This document shows, one piece after another, positions 1 through 7,960 of a stretch of 43,813 bases of DNA. The notes under the pieces are model-generated. The model was not told the DNA's origin and made no database searches. It was given only the letters and a program-made list of their open reading frames with translations. The DNA lies in NCBI RefSeq assembly GCF_000340475.1, contig NZ_CM001792.1, positions 757,776 through 801,588 on the forward strand. Direction: 5' to 3'. The DNA comes from Oceanobacillus kimchii X50. GTDB lineage: Bacteria > Bacillota > Bacilli > Bacillales > Amphibacillaceae. The translations under genes were made by a program, and so were the position numbers. Position 1 is the stretch's first letter. Each line of letters begins with the position of its first letter.

Positions 1-3
1 GTA

Positions 4-198
4 AAGAAGCACGTCTATTAACCAAAGTACAAGCAATAACAAAATTAATAAGTGTAAACGAAGACACGCTATCTAACCAAAGTACAAAGCAATAACAAAA
101 TTAATAGTGAAAAGAGCACGTCTATCAACCAAAGTACAAGCAAATAACAAAAATTATAGTGAAAAGAGCACGTCTATCAATCAAATCACAAGCTCATT
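4..198. repeat. Degenerate 53-bp tandem repeat array, about 3.6 units
   Basis: Units begin near 4, 60, 113 and 165. Each has a core like agagcacgtctat followed by (c)aaccaaagtacaag, an A-rich stretch and attaatagtgaaa. The last unit decays after about 34 bases. The array is non-coding. Its 13-base core is the exact reverse complement of the core in the array at 28157-28366, while the following aaccaaa element keeps the same orientation. The array may extend upstream of the window. Confidence 0.8.
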
Positions 199-208
199 AA
201 TTGGTTAC

Positions 209-236
209 ACTAGGAAAAAGGTTTTGTTTTCCTAGT
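209..236. terminator. Hairpin, possible weak terminator
   Basis: A perfect 10-bp inverted repeat (actaggaaaa / ttttcctagt) encloses an 8-base loop. No strong T tract follows on either strand, so it may be a terminator remnant for a gene outside the window or only a structural hairpin. Nothing else is recognisable from 237 to 352. Confidence 0.4.
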
Positions 237-352
237 TAGTTGAATCCGTGCCTGCTAAAGGCCCCGTCAGCAATGAATAGCAAACAAACATTCAGATTTT
301 ATACCAAATATTTTAATTATGAAATTGATTTAAAAATTTTGTCTTACTTTTC

Positions 353-955
353 CTATTCTTTCTTGTTTGGTGCAATCCCTTTAATCAACATTTCTGTCCA
401 TTCTTCTGTATAGGGCATGATTTTTTCATATACTTGAGGACTGGAAATTCCTTCTACAAGTGCCTGGAAATAAATCAATAGAAATTCATCGGAATATTTT
501 AAGTCAATTTTTCCTTCCTTACGTCCACGGTGGAATAGATCTAATAACATACCAAAACTTTCTTGGGTATATTGTTGCATCATTATTGACAATCCATCAT
601 CATCTTTTCTTGTAAGATATTCCATCATAGATAAATAAAAATCCTGATTGATCTTATTAAAAAAATTAATTTTATTTTGGCTCATTGAAATTAGTGTCTC
701 TTCAAAAGTTTTATTCTGATCCATGATTTGCTTTGCGGATGTCGCCATTTGTTTTAAAAAGTGCTTGAAAACTTCATGGATAAGATTTTCTTTACTGCCA
801 AAATATTTGAAAACAGTTGTTTTTCCAACATTAGAGGATTTTGCAATTTCCTCCATCGTTACATTTGATTTTTCTGCATCACTATTCATCAATGTAAAAG
901 CAGCTTCTAATATCTTTTTTTTCTTCTCTTCGGTTCTTTTTTCAAAGCCATTCAC
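353..955 (-). CDS. TetR/AcrR family transcriptional regulator
   Basis: The 200-residue product has the typical TetR layout. The N-terminal helix-turn-helix spans about residues 12-60 (ILEAAFTLMNSD, TMEEIAKSSNVGKTTVFKYFGSKENL), and a divergent ligand-binding helical domain follows. The start is a GTG at 955 with an AGTAGG-like site upstream; the nearby ATG at 951 is out of frame. The gene is divergent from an ABC exporter pair at 1249-3768, so it probably represses that pair in response to a substrate of the exporter. Two copies of a partly palindromic 22-bp element lie in the shared intergenic region. The family call is firm; the target and ligand are inferred. Confidence 0.88.
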   Translation of the reverse strand: MNGFEKRTEEKKKKILEAAFTLMNSDAEKSNVTMEEIAKSSNVGKTTVFKYFGSKENLIHEVFKHFLKQMATSAKQIMDQNKTFEETLISMSQNKINFFNKINQDFYLSMMEYLTRKDDDGLSIMMQQYTQESFGMLLDLFHRGRKEGKIDLKYSDEFLLIYFQALVEGISSPQVYEKIMPYTEEWTEMLIKGIAPNKKE

Positions 956-1035
956 TGTCTAAGCCTACTTTCTATATATCATTAATATTTCTCCGGCAGT
1001 TTATACTTTTCCTTATATTATATAGAAAAATATAC

Positions 1036-1057
1036 GAACTATCAAACTGATAATAGT
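1036..1057. promoter_or_regulatory. Candidate TetR operator, copy 1
   Basis: The element reads gaactat, 8 variable bases, then taatagt. A second copy with the same two halves and spacing lies at 1150-1171. It sits between the divergent tetR and exporter genes, close to the tetR side. Binding by the neighbouring TetR protein is inferred from position and symmetry only. Confidence 0.5.
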
Positions 1058-1067
1058 ATTTATTTTA

Positions 1068-1096
1068 TTGACTAAAGGACTTAAAAGTAATAATAT
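1068..1096 (+). promoter_or_regulatory. Candidate sigma-A promoter for the ABC exporter operon
   Basis: A ttgact -35 box at 1068-1073 and a taatat -10 box at 1091-1096 are separated by exactly 17 bases. An alternative tataat at 1173-1178 overlaps the end of operator copy 2 but lacks a convincing -35. If the first is used, operator copy 2 lies downstream of the start site as a roadblock. Confidence 0.5.
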
Positions 1097-1149
1097 TGAA
1101 CCTATAATTGAACTTTAGTTTAAAAAGAGGTTTAAATTTATAATAAAAT

Positions 1150-1171
1150 GAACTATTTCATTAATAATAGT
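1150..1171. promoter_or_regulatory. Candidate TetR operator, copy 2
   Basis: It has the same halves as copy 1 (gaactat, 8 bases, taatagt). Shifted by one base, it contains a perfect 7-bp inverted repeat, aactatt / aatagtt, at 1151-1157 and 1166-1172. It abuts a tataat sequence at 1173-1178. It is probably the stronger site controlling the exporter. Confidence 0.52.
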
Positions 1172-1248
1172 TTATAATTATAACTTCTTCTTAGACCGGA
1201 AAGCACGTTATAACTTGATATTAATTTTTATGAAGGAGTGTCAGTGTT

Positions 1249-2130
1249 ATGACCAAGATTGTGAAATTACAAGGAGTACAAAAGAAATTTGGTAAGTTTC
1301 AAGCGTTAAAGGATGTAACATTTGCAGTGAATGCTGGGGAGGTTGTGGGTTTTATTGGACCTAATGGTGCAGGTAAATCAACAACAATACGTGCTTTATT
1401 AGGTATTATCAAACGGGATGCAGGGAAGGCAGAAATTTTTGGGAAAGATGTTTGGAAAGATAGCCTAGAAATTCATAAACGTATTTCCTATGTTCCTGGA
1501 GATGTTGCACTTTGGGGGAGTTTGACAGGTGGAGAAATCATTGATCTATTTATTAAATTACATGGTGGAGGGGATAAACAAAAAAGGGATAATTTAATTG
1601 AGCGTTTTGAATTGGACCCAAAGAAAAAAGCGAAAGGATATTCGAAAGGAAACCGCCAAAAAGTAGGTTTGATTGCAGCACTATCAGTTGAATCAGATTT
1701 ATATATATTTGATGAGCCGACTTCAGGCTTGGACCCATTGATGGAAGCAGTTTTTCAAGAAGAAGTGGAAAAAATCAAAGGTGCGGGTAAATCGATTTTA
1801 CTTTCATCACATATCTTGAGTGAAGTAGAACGGTTAGCAGATAGGGTAGTTATTATTCGTCAAGGTGAAATTGTGGAGACAGGTACATTAGATGAATTAC
1901 GTCACTTAACTCGATCGACGGTTACTTTAGTAACAGAAGGGGATGTTGGAGTAATGGCTTCTATAACTGGTGTACATGATTTCATGCAGAAAGACAACCA
2001 AGCTACTTTCTCTGCTGATCATCAATATTTAAATGATATTTTAACCCAAGCAACAAAATTAGGAGTTAAAAAGTTTGAAGCTGTTCCACCAACGCTGGAA
2101 GATCTGTTTATGCGTCACTACGAAGGTTAA
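1249..2130 (+). CDS. ABC exporter, ATP-binding subunit
   Basis: The 293-residue ATPase has all canonical motifs. These are Walker A GPNGAGKST (37-45), a signature region YSKGNRQKV (131-139), Walker B LYIFDEP (151-157) with the D-loop SGLDP, and the H-loop His in LSSH (about 188). The C-terminal 80 residues resemble the accessory region of drug and antibiotic exporters of the CcmA/DrrA type. ATG follows a GAAGGAG site. It lies 24 bp upstream of the permease gene and is certainly co-transcribed with it. It powers the integral membrane partner. The likely role is export of a drug-like or peptide substrate, but the substrate cannot be read from sequence. Confidence 0.92.
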   Translation: MTKIVKLQGVQKKFGKFQALKDVTFAVNAGEVVGFIGPNGAGKSTTIRALLGIIKRDAGKAEIFGKDVWKDSLEIHKRISYVPGDVALWGSLTGGEIIDLFIKLHGGGDKQKRDNLIERFELDPKKKAKGYSKGNRQKVGLIAALSVESDLYIFDEPTSGLDPLMEAVFQEEVEKIKGAGKSILLSSHILSEVERLADRVVIIRQGEIVETGTLDELRHLTRSTVTLVTEGDVGVMASITGVHDFMQKDNQATFSADHQYLNDILTQATKLGVKKFEAVPPTLEDLFMRHYEG

Positions 2131-2154
2131 GAGTTCAGATGGAGGTGATAAACA

Positions 2155-3768
2155 ATGAAGGAAAAATTTGCACGGTGGGATACATTATTTGTTCAATATT
2201 TAAAGCGTGATTGGAAAAAGATATTTTTTTGGGTGTTAGGAATTGGTTTATTTTCTTCAGCGTTTGTTCCAGCATTTAAGGAAATTGCCAAAGGTGAAGG
2301 ATTAGTGGGCATGTTTGAAACTATGCAAAACCCAGCGATGATTTCAATGGTAGGACCTACCCCAGTTGAATCTGCAAATGATTATACTTTGGGAGCAATG
2401 TATGCACATGAAATGTTATTATTTTGTGGTTTGTTTGCAATGATCATGGCTGTTTTGCATGTGGTAAGTCATACTCGTAAAGAGGAAGACCTTGGATTAA
2501 CAGAACTAGTACGTTCTTTTCAAATAGGGCGCCAAGCCAATTCTCTAGCTGCAGTGACAGAAACGGTATTCATAAATATCATATTGGCATTATTTATTAG
2601 TGGAGTACTTGCAAGCTTTGGTGCTGATTCAATTTCTGTTGAAGGATCTTTGTTATTCGGAGCTTCCATTGGAATGGCCGGAATAATAGGTGTAGGAATA
2701 GCATTAGTGATGGTACAGATTATGCCAACTTCATCAAGTGCAACAGGTTCTGCACTTGGAATTGTAGGATTGTTATATATTATTCGTGCAGGAACTGATG
2801 CTTCCAATGTTGACTTATCTATGTTTAATCCGATGGGATGGACGTATTTAACGTATCCTTTTACGGAAAACAACTGGTTGCCACTGGTTTTTGCTTTGGC
2901 CTTTAGTATTATCATGATAATTATTGCTTTTGCTCTTGAAGGTGGTCGCGATATGGGAGCAGGTTATCTGCCTGAAAGAGAAGGACGAAAAAACGCAAAA
3001 AAATCCTTGTTATCTGTTCGAGGAATATTTTTTAAACTTAACAAAGGAGTTATGATTAGTTGGTTAATTGGTTTTGTTATTATGGGAGGAGCTTACGGTT
3101 CAATATATGGAGACATGCAGACGTTTCTTGAGAGTAACGAGATAATGAAGCAAATGTTTTCTCATTCAGGTGTTTCTATCGAAGAATCATTTACTGGCAC
3201 GATAATGATGGTGATGATTGTTTTAGTTTCTATTTTACCAATTGCCATTGTCAATAAAACTTTTAATGAAGAGAGTCGTTTACATCTTAGTCAAGTATTT
3301 GCTACAAAAGTAACACGTAGTCAAATCTACTGGACTACTATCGGTTTGGCAATTATTGCTAGTCTAGTAGGGATATTACTAGCAGCAGGTAGTCTTGGAG
3401 CTATAGCAGTAGCTGTAATGGAAAATAGTACCACAATGGGCATAAGTGATTTTCTTGTATCTGGATATAATTTTCTTCCGTCTGTACTATTTATTACGAG
3501 TATTGCAGCTTTAATGCTTGGTTGGGCCCCAAAGTTAGGTAAACTGGTTTATATTTACCTTGGCTATTCTTTTGTACTAAACTATTTTGACGGTATCTTG
3601 AACTTACCTGAAGGCTTATTAAAAACAGCTATTCAAAGCTGGATACCGCATATGCCGATGGAGGACTTTGATGCATTTGTTTTCATTACCATTACTGCGA
3701 TCAGTATCGTGATGTTAGTGATCGGATATTTTGGCTATAAGAGAAGAGACATGATTGAAGGAGCATAA
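2155..3768 (+). CDS. ABC exporter permease, polyketide/antibiotic-exporter-like
   Basis: This 537-residue membrane protein has about twelve hydrophobic segments in two similar halves. Each half begins with a basic stretch and a transmembrane helix (WKKIFFWVLGIGLFSS; KGVMISWLIGFVIMGG). That matches the family annotated as exporter of polyketide antibiotics (ABC-2 type, double length). ATG follows a TGGAGGTGA site. It pairs with the ATPase at 1249-2130 and is probably repressed by the divergent TetR protein. The substrate is unknown. An exporter of this kind under TetR control usually acts in drug or toxin resistance, which is inference here. Confidence 0.85.
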   Translation: MKEKFARWDTLFVQYLKRDWKKIFFWVLGIGLFSSAFVPAFKEIAKGEGLVGMFETMQNPAMISMVGPTPVESANDYTLGAMYAHEMLLFCGLFAMIMAVLHVVSHTRKEEDLGLTELVRSFQIGRQANSLAAVTETVFINIILALFISGVLASFGADSISVEGSLLFGASIGMAGIIGVGIALVMVQIMPTSSSATGSALGIVGLLYIIRAGTDASNVDLSMFNPMGWTYLTYPFTENNWLPLVFALAFSIIMIIIAFALEGGRDMGAGYLPEREGRKNAKKSLLSVRGIFFKLNKGVMISWLIGFVIMGGAYGSIYGDMQTFLESNEIMKQMFSHSGVSIEESFTGTIMMVMIVLVSILPIAIVNKTFNEESRLHLSQVFATKVTRSQIYWTTIGLAIIASLVGILLAAGSLGAIAVAVMENSTTMGISDFLVSGYNFLPSVLFITSIAALMLGWAPKLGKLVYIYLGYSFVLNYFDGILNLPEGLLKTAIQSWIPHMPMEDFDAFVFITITAISIVMLVIGYFGYKRRDMIEGA

Positions 3769-3771
3769 ACC

Positions 3772-3834
3772 ATGGACTTTGAGAAACATTTTATCAGTTC
3801 ATTAATAGATAATGATGAAACAGGGCGAGCTTAA
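3772..3834 (+). CDS. Possible 20-residue small protein or gene remnant
   Basis: A 20-codon reading frame (MDFEKHFISSLIDNDETGRA) starts three bases after the permease stop codon. It has a well-spaced AAGGAG site 8 bases upstream that lies inside the end of the permease gene. The peptide is acidic and soluble, with no signal sequence. It could be a real small protein translated with the exporter or the surviving start of a decayed gene. No homologue is recognised. Confidence 0.3.
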   Translation: MDFEKHFISSLIDNDETGRA

Positions 3835-3963
3835 ACATTTGTAGCCTCTCTAAATAAATAAGCTGATTCCCCCTTTTTTATAGTATCCGATATAATTTAT
3901 ATAAGAAATGTCGAGTATGATAAACGCTGGTCAGATACGATATAAAAGAAAGGTGGGGAGGCC

Positions 3964-4827
3964 ATGTTACACGAATTGAATCATGTCATTGATTATATTG
4001 AAGACCATTTAACGAATGATCTACCATTAGAAAGCATTTCTGCATACGCAGGGGTTTCAGATTATCATTTTAGAAAAATATTTTTTTATATTGCAGGGAT
4101 AACGCTTAGTGAATATATTAGAAACAGACGATTATCTGAAGCGAATAAAGAATTATTAAATGGTGAAAAAGTGACAGATGTTGCATTTAAATACGGCTAT
4201 GATTCCTTAGATGGATTTACAAAAGCGTTTAAAAAATGGAGCGGGTTTTTGCCTTCTGACGTGATCAAAACTGGTGTAAGTAAATATTTCCCCAAACTTT
4301 CATTTGTAATAAATGTAAAAGGAGGGTTATCTATGGATGTTAGAATTGAAGAAAAGCCGGCGTTTAATTTTGTAGGAGTAACGAAACGGGTACCGATGCA
4401 ATTTGAAGGTGTGAATAATGAGATCGTAAAGCTTGTCGAAAGTATTACAGATGCTCAAATGGAAGAGATGCATTCCCTGCAAAATATCGAACCTTATGAA
4501 GTGGTAAATGTTTCTTACGATCCAGATGCGAATTTTTTGAAAGAGGAAGGCGATTTAACACATTTAGTAGGTGTCTTAACAACCTCAAATCAATTGAGCG
4601 ATCAATTAGAAAAGCTCTCTGTCGCTGCTTGTACTTGGGCAATCTTTCCCAATGAAGGGCCATTTCCTTCTACGTTACAAGATACAATGGCGAGAACGTA
4701 TTCGGAATGGTTTCCTACTTCTAATTATGAAGTAATCGAAGCCCCATCTTTTTCCTTTACCAAGATGGATGAGCATAAAGCTGATTATGCTTACAGTGAA
4801 GTATGGATTCCAGTGAGAAAAAGATAG
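3964..4827 (+). CDS. AraC-family regulator with GyrI-like effector domain
   Basis: The 287-residue protein has the two AraC helix-turn-helix motifs at the N-terminus, about residues 8-105 (LTNDLPLESISAYAGVSDYH; VTDVAFKYGYDSLDGFTKAF). From about residue 125 it continues as a GyrI-like/AraC effector-binding domain (DVRIEEKPAFNFVGVTKRVP through to the C-terminal YSEVWIPVRK). This is the Rob/BmrR-type organisation in which a small molecule bound by the C-terminal domain alters DNA binding. ATG follows AAGGTGGGGAGG. It is a single-gene unit with its own terminator. Its targets are unknown; the nearby exporter is one possibility. Confidence 0.88.
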   Translation: MLHELNHVIDYIEDHLTNDLPLESISAYAGVSDYHFRKIFFYIAGITLSEYIRNRRLSEANKELLNGEKVTDVAFKYGYDSLDGFTKAFKKWSGFLPSDVIKTGVSKYFPKLSFVINVKGGLSMDVRIEEKPAFNFVGVTKRVPMQFEGVNNEIVKLVESITDAQMEEMHSLQNIEPYEVVNVSYDPDANFLKEEGDLTHLVGVLTTSNQLSDQLEKLSVAACTWAIFPNEGPFPSTLQDTMARTYSEWFPTSNYEVIEAPSFSFTKMDEHKADYAYSEVWIPVRKR

Positions 4828-4839
4828 TAATCGTCACCC

Positions 4840-4890
4840 AAAGCGTTTTATCATAACTTAGTTAAAAAAATGTTATGATAGAGCGCTTTT
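4840..4890 (+). terminator. Rho-independent terminator after the AraC-type gene
   Basis: Arms aaagcg...tatcataac and gttatgata...cgcttt form a long stem with a small internal mismatch around an A-rich loop. It is followed by tttctgttt. Confidence 0.8.
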
Positions 4891-4964
4891 CTGTTTACAA
4901 AATAATTTATCATCGATAAAATAAAGGCTAACGTAGTGAATAAGATACTTGAACTTTAAAAGTA

Positions 4965-5008
4965 AAACACGAATATTATTTTTTATAATGAGTTTTTTGT
5001 TCGTGTTT
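4965..5008 (+). promoter_or_regulatory. Candidate PurBox pair upstream of pbuG
   Basis: Two convergent elements form a perfect 11-bp inverted repeat: taaaacacgaa at 4963-4973 and ttcgtgtttta at 5000-5010. Each contains the CGAA core of the B. subtilis PurR site (consensus AWWWCCGAACWWT), and the two 13-bp boxes are 18 bp apart. That is close to the spacing known for PurR control regions. The second box abuts the -35 element at 5011. PurR itself is not in this window. Confidence 0.72.
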
Positions 5009-5010
5009 TA

Positions 5011-5039
5011 TTGACAGTAGTCGTCGATGATAGTAATAT
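5011..5039 (+). promoter_or_regulatory. pbuG promoter
   Basis: A perfect ttgaca -35 box at 5011-5016, a 17-base spacer and taatat at 5034-5039 make a strong vegetative promoter. Transcription would start about 15 bases before the riboswitch aptamer. Confidence 0.85.
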
Positions 5040-5060
5040 AATGATGTAATTGAATAGAAA

Positions 5061-5126
5061 TGCGTATAATTAAGGGGATATGGCCCAAAGTTTCTACCAG
5101 ACTGCCGTAAATGGTCTGACTACGCA
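5061..5126 (+). ncRNA. Guanine (purine) riboswitch aptamer, pbuG leader
   Basis: The three-helix purine aptamer is complete. P1 is tgcgta/tacgca. The tataat junction, the P2 loop element gatatgg, the J2/3 element agtttctacc and the P3 loop gccgtaaatg are all present, followed by gactac. The base that discriminates ligands in J3/1 is C (gaCt), which specifies guanine or hypoxanthine rather than adenine. Ligand binding should favour the terminator at 5189 and switch the permease off. Confidence 0.95.
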
Positions 5127-5188
5127 GTAATTATATTCGTATCTCGATTATTTAAGATATGAAGCTAGATTTACTGTTGTGATTGTAG

Positions 5189-5225
5189 AAGCGCTTGGAG
5201 ATCCCAAGGGCTTTTATTTATTTTG
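5189..5225 (+). terminator. Riboswitch-controlled terminator before pbuG
   Basis: Arms aagcgcttgg and ccaagggctt (one mismatch) surround a short gatc-like loop. They are followed by tttatttatttt, directly before the pbuG ribosome binding site. I could not identify an unambiguous antiterminator pairing. Confidence 0.75.
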
Positions 5226-5240
5226 GGGGGAATTAGAGAA

Positions 5241-6545
5241 ATGAAAAAGTATTTTCAATTAGACGAGTTAGGCACGAATATCCGTAGAGAATTTGTAGCC
5301 GGCTTAACAACATTCTTAGCAATGGCATATATTTTATTTGTAAATCCTAATATGCTCAGTGAAACTGGGATGGATGCTGATGCAGTTTTTGCTGCAACAG
5401 CAATTGCAGCAGCAATAGGTACATTGGTAATGGGATTAGTTGCGAAATATCCAGTAGCATTAGCTCCAGGTATGGGACTAAATGCATTCTTTACGTATAC
5501 GGTCGTAATTGGATTTGGTATACCATGGGAGACTGCACTTGCAGGTGTGTTAGCTTCAGGTCTTATATTTATCATTTTAACGTTATCCGGTATTCGTGAA
5601 AAAGTCATTAACGCCATTCCGTCAAGCTTAAAGTTAGCAGTTGGTGCTGGTATCGGGTTGTTTATTGCTTTTATCGGTTTGCAAAATGCCAATATTGTAC
5701 AGGCTGACCCTTCTACACTACTTGCATTAGGTGATATTACTTCACCTACTGTTATGCTTGCGATTTTCGGACTTGTAGTATCTGTTATTCTATTAGCCTA
5801 TGGTGTGAAGGCAGGAATATTTTATGGAATGATTATTACTGCAGTAGCAGGGATGATTTTTGGATTAATTCAACCACCTAGTGGATTAAGCGGCGTTGTT
5901 AGTAGTGTTCCCAGTTTAGCTCCTACATTTGGACAAGCTGTTCTACATTTTGGTGAGATTTTTACTTTAGAAATGTTGGTTGTTATTCTAACTTTCTTAT
6001 TTGTAGACTTTTTTGATACAGCTGGCACACTTGTAGCAGTTGCGTCAAAAGCAGGAATTATGAAAGATAATAAGTTACCTCGAGCTGGTAAAGCATTATT
6101 CTCTGATGCTTCAGCTACAGTGGTTGGAGCAGTTGTTGGTACTTCAACAACTACTGCATATGTAGAATCTACAACTGGTGTAAGTGTTGGAGGACGTTCT
6201 GGATTAACTTCTGTGTTTACTGCGGGCTTTTTCTTATTAGCATTATTCTTCTCTCCTTTATTGGGAGTTGTTACAAGTGAGGTTACTGCACCTGCTTTAA
6301 TTATTGTTGGTGTACTAATGGTTAGTGCTTTAAAAGATATTCCTTGGGATAAATTTGAAATTGCTGTTCCTGCATTCTTTACCGTGTTGATGATGCCATT
6401 AACGTATAGTATTGCTACGGGTATTGCGATAGGATTTATCTTTTACCCAATTACGATGTTAGTTAAAGGGCGAGGAAAAGAAATTCATCCGATTATGTAT
6501 GGCTTATTCGTCATATTTATTCTATATTTCATATTCTTAAATTAG
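5241..6545 (+). CDS. pbuG: Guanine/hypoxanthine permease PbuG (NCS2/AzgA family)
   Basis: The 434-residue membrane protein imports hypoxanthine and guanine by proton symport. The start KKYFQLDELGTNIRREFVAG followed by GLTTFLAMAYILFVNP is characteristic of the AzgA-like PbuG/PbuO branch. So are PGMGLNAFFTYTVV and the DFFDTAGTLVAVASKAG motif near residue 265. About 12-14 membrane segments are visible. The ATG at 5241 is preferred over an upstream in-frame TTG at 5223 because GGGGGGAA lies at the right distance and the N-terminus then matches the family. It has its own PurBox pair, promoter and guanine riboswitch and ends at a strong terminator. Confidence 0.94.
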   Translation: MKKYFQLDELGTNIRREFVAGLTTFLAMAYILFVNPNMLSETGMDADAVFAATAIAAAIGTLVMGLVAKYPVALAPGMGLNAFFTYTVVIGFGIPWETALAGVLASGLIFIILTLSGIREKVINAIPSSLKLAVGAGIGLFIAFIGLQNANIVQADPSTLLALGDITSPTVMLAIFGLVVSVILLAYGVKAGIFYGMIITAVAGMIFGLIQPPSGLSGVVSSVPSLAPTFGQAVLHFGEIFTLEMLVVILTFLFVDFFDTAGTLVAVASKAGIMKDNKLPRAGKALFSDASATVVGAVVGTSTTTAYVESTTGVSVGGRSGLTSVFTAGFFLLALFFSPLLGVVTSEVTAPALIIVGVLMVSALKDIPWDKFEIAVPAFFTVLMMPLTYSIATGIAIGFIFYPITMLVKGRGKEIHPIMYGLFVIFILYFIFLN

Positions 6546-6556
6546 TATTAGTTAAT

Positions 6557-6590
6557 AAAAAGGGTTAACCAAAATTGGTTAACCCTTTTT
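6557..6590. terminator. Bidirectional terminator between pbuG and the MFS gene
   Basis: A perfect 14-bp stem (aaaaagggttaacc / ggttaaccctttt) encloses a 6-base loop. It has a T run on the plus strand and an A run (T run on the minus strand) on the other side, so it can serve both convergent genes. Confidence 0.9.
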
Positions 6591-6622
6591 GCATGCTCTA
6601 TGATAAAATGTTCTACAGTAGC

Positions 6623-7795
6623 TTATTCTGAACCAGGTGCAGTTAAATCTCTACGGTAATATGCTATATGATAGGTGATTAACAAAACTGTGCCTATTGC
6701 GGAAAGAATACCCATTAATGTATACATTGAACTTCCTCCAAAAACATCAACTAGAGAACCTCCAGCTAATGAACCAATAATACCAGAAAGTCCAAAATAC
6801 ACTGAGAAGAATACCAGATGACCAGTGGATTGTAAGAAACTTGGAATTAACCGTGTAACATAATCAAACGCAGCGGTATAAAATACACCAAATGTTAGTC
6901 CATGTAAAAATTGTAATCCGATAATCATCATGGGATCCATCGCTGAAGCGTATAGGAACCATCTTACTGTATATATAATCGCAGCGATAATTATAAATAT
7001 TAATGAATGGAATTTTTTAAACCAAAAAGCTGCTAATGCAAAGACGGCTGCTTCTGAGATAACTCCTGCAAACCAAGCCAATCCAACAAGATTCTCACTT
7101 CCACCAAGTTCACTAATATAAAGAGCCATATAGTAATCATTCATTCGGTGAGTAATCGTAATAAATAAGATAACCCCAAGAAAGAGAAGGAAAGGTTTAC
7201 TTTTTATAATTTTACCGATGTCATTAAATTTAACTGGTTTGGTATCGGCTTTTACATCTTTTAAAGGGATGAGAGTAAGTAACGCAATCGTTCCAAAAGC
7301 TAAATACACCCATACCATATATCCAATCCCGAATCGCGCCAATACTTCTCCGACTAGTAAGGAAGATAGGGCAAACCCAACAGATCCCCACATTCGTATA
7401 GAGCCAAAAGAAATACCCAATTGTGTGGCACGTCTTTGCGCAAAACTATCATTTAAACCACCGATAGGAGCTGCAAAAAAGTAAAACACTGCTCCGAAAA
7501 TAAGAATAGTATGTAAGGAGGACATTTGGAAAAAGGTGAAACCAAAAATCAATAGGCCGATGAGGCAAATGAATAGTATTCGTTTTATTGTTTTGAACTT
7601 ATCACTTAGAAATCCCCAAAATGGTTGTGCCAGTATAGCAGCTAAAGACTCTACTGCAAGCACCCAACCAATTTGTGTTCCAGACAATCCGCGAGACTGT
7701 AGGTATAGTGGTAAGAAACTAATCAGAATCGTATTGGATGCATGGTAACTGACAAATAATGTTTTTAAAGGGATTAATGATTTTGTTTTACTCAT
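6623..7795 (-). CDS. Major facilitator superfamily transporter, PPP/LacY-like
   Basis: The 390-residue protein has twelve predicted membrane helices. The MFS loop 2-3 motif is present as GFLSDKFKTIKR (about residues 61-72). The N-terminus with LFVSYHASNTILISFLPLYLQSRGLSGTQIGWVL resembles the MFS_1_like group (3-phenylpropionate/nucleoside/sugar proton symporters, B. subtilis YwbF type). It is a monocistronic gene on the minus strand, convergent with pbuG, with a GGAGATC-like site before the ATG. The substrate cannot be predicted; the neighbourhood gives no clear hint. Confidence 0.82.
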   Translation of the reverse strand: MSKTKSLIPLKTLFVSYHASNTILISFLPLYLQSRGLSGTQIGWVLAVESLAAILAQPFWGFLSDKFKTIKRILFICLIGLLIFGFTFFQMSSLHTILIFGAVFYFFAAPIGGLNDSFAQRRATQLGISFGSIRMWGSVGFALSSLLVGEVLARFGIGYMVWVYLAFGTIALLTLIPLKDVKADTKPVKFNDIGKIIKSKPFLLFLGVILFITITHRMNDYYMALYISELGGSENLVGLAWFAGVISEAAVFALAAFWFKKFHSLIFIIIAAIIYTVRWFLYASAMDPMMIIGLQFLHGLTFGVFYTAAFDYVTRLIPSFLQSTGHLVFFSVYFGLSGIIGSLAGGSLVDVFGGSSMYTLMGILSAIGTVLLITYHIAYYRRDLTAPGSE

Positions 7796-7960
7796 ACAAT
7801 CAGATCTCCTTTTAGGATATAAAGTGAAACTTCATTCACAAGGGTATCACTGTCCGTTAAATGCTGGATAAAACGAATAAACACAACTTACATTACTATA
7901 TCACTTTTTATAAAAGAGAAGTAGAGAATATTATTTAATTTTTGAATAGGAGGAGATTTA

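Noticed and set aside
4..198. Possible CRISPR array
   Set aside because: The units are degenerate end to end with no unique spacers between conserved repeats, and no cas genes are present. The same holds for 28157-28366.
5061..5126. Adenine-type riboswitch
   Set aside because: The ligand-discriminating base in J3/1 is C in both this aptamer and the one at 15162-15229, which specifies guanine/hypoxanthine.
5125..5176. Antiterminator for pbuG formed by cagtaa (5125-5130) and ttactg (5171-5176)
   Set aside because: It is only 6-7 pairs and does not include the terminator arm at 5189-5198, so it would not prevent termination. The true platform remains unresolved.
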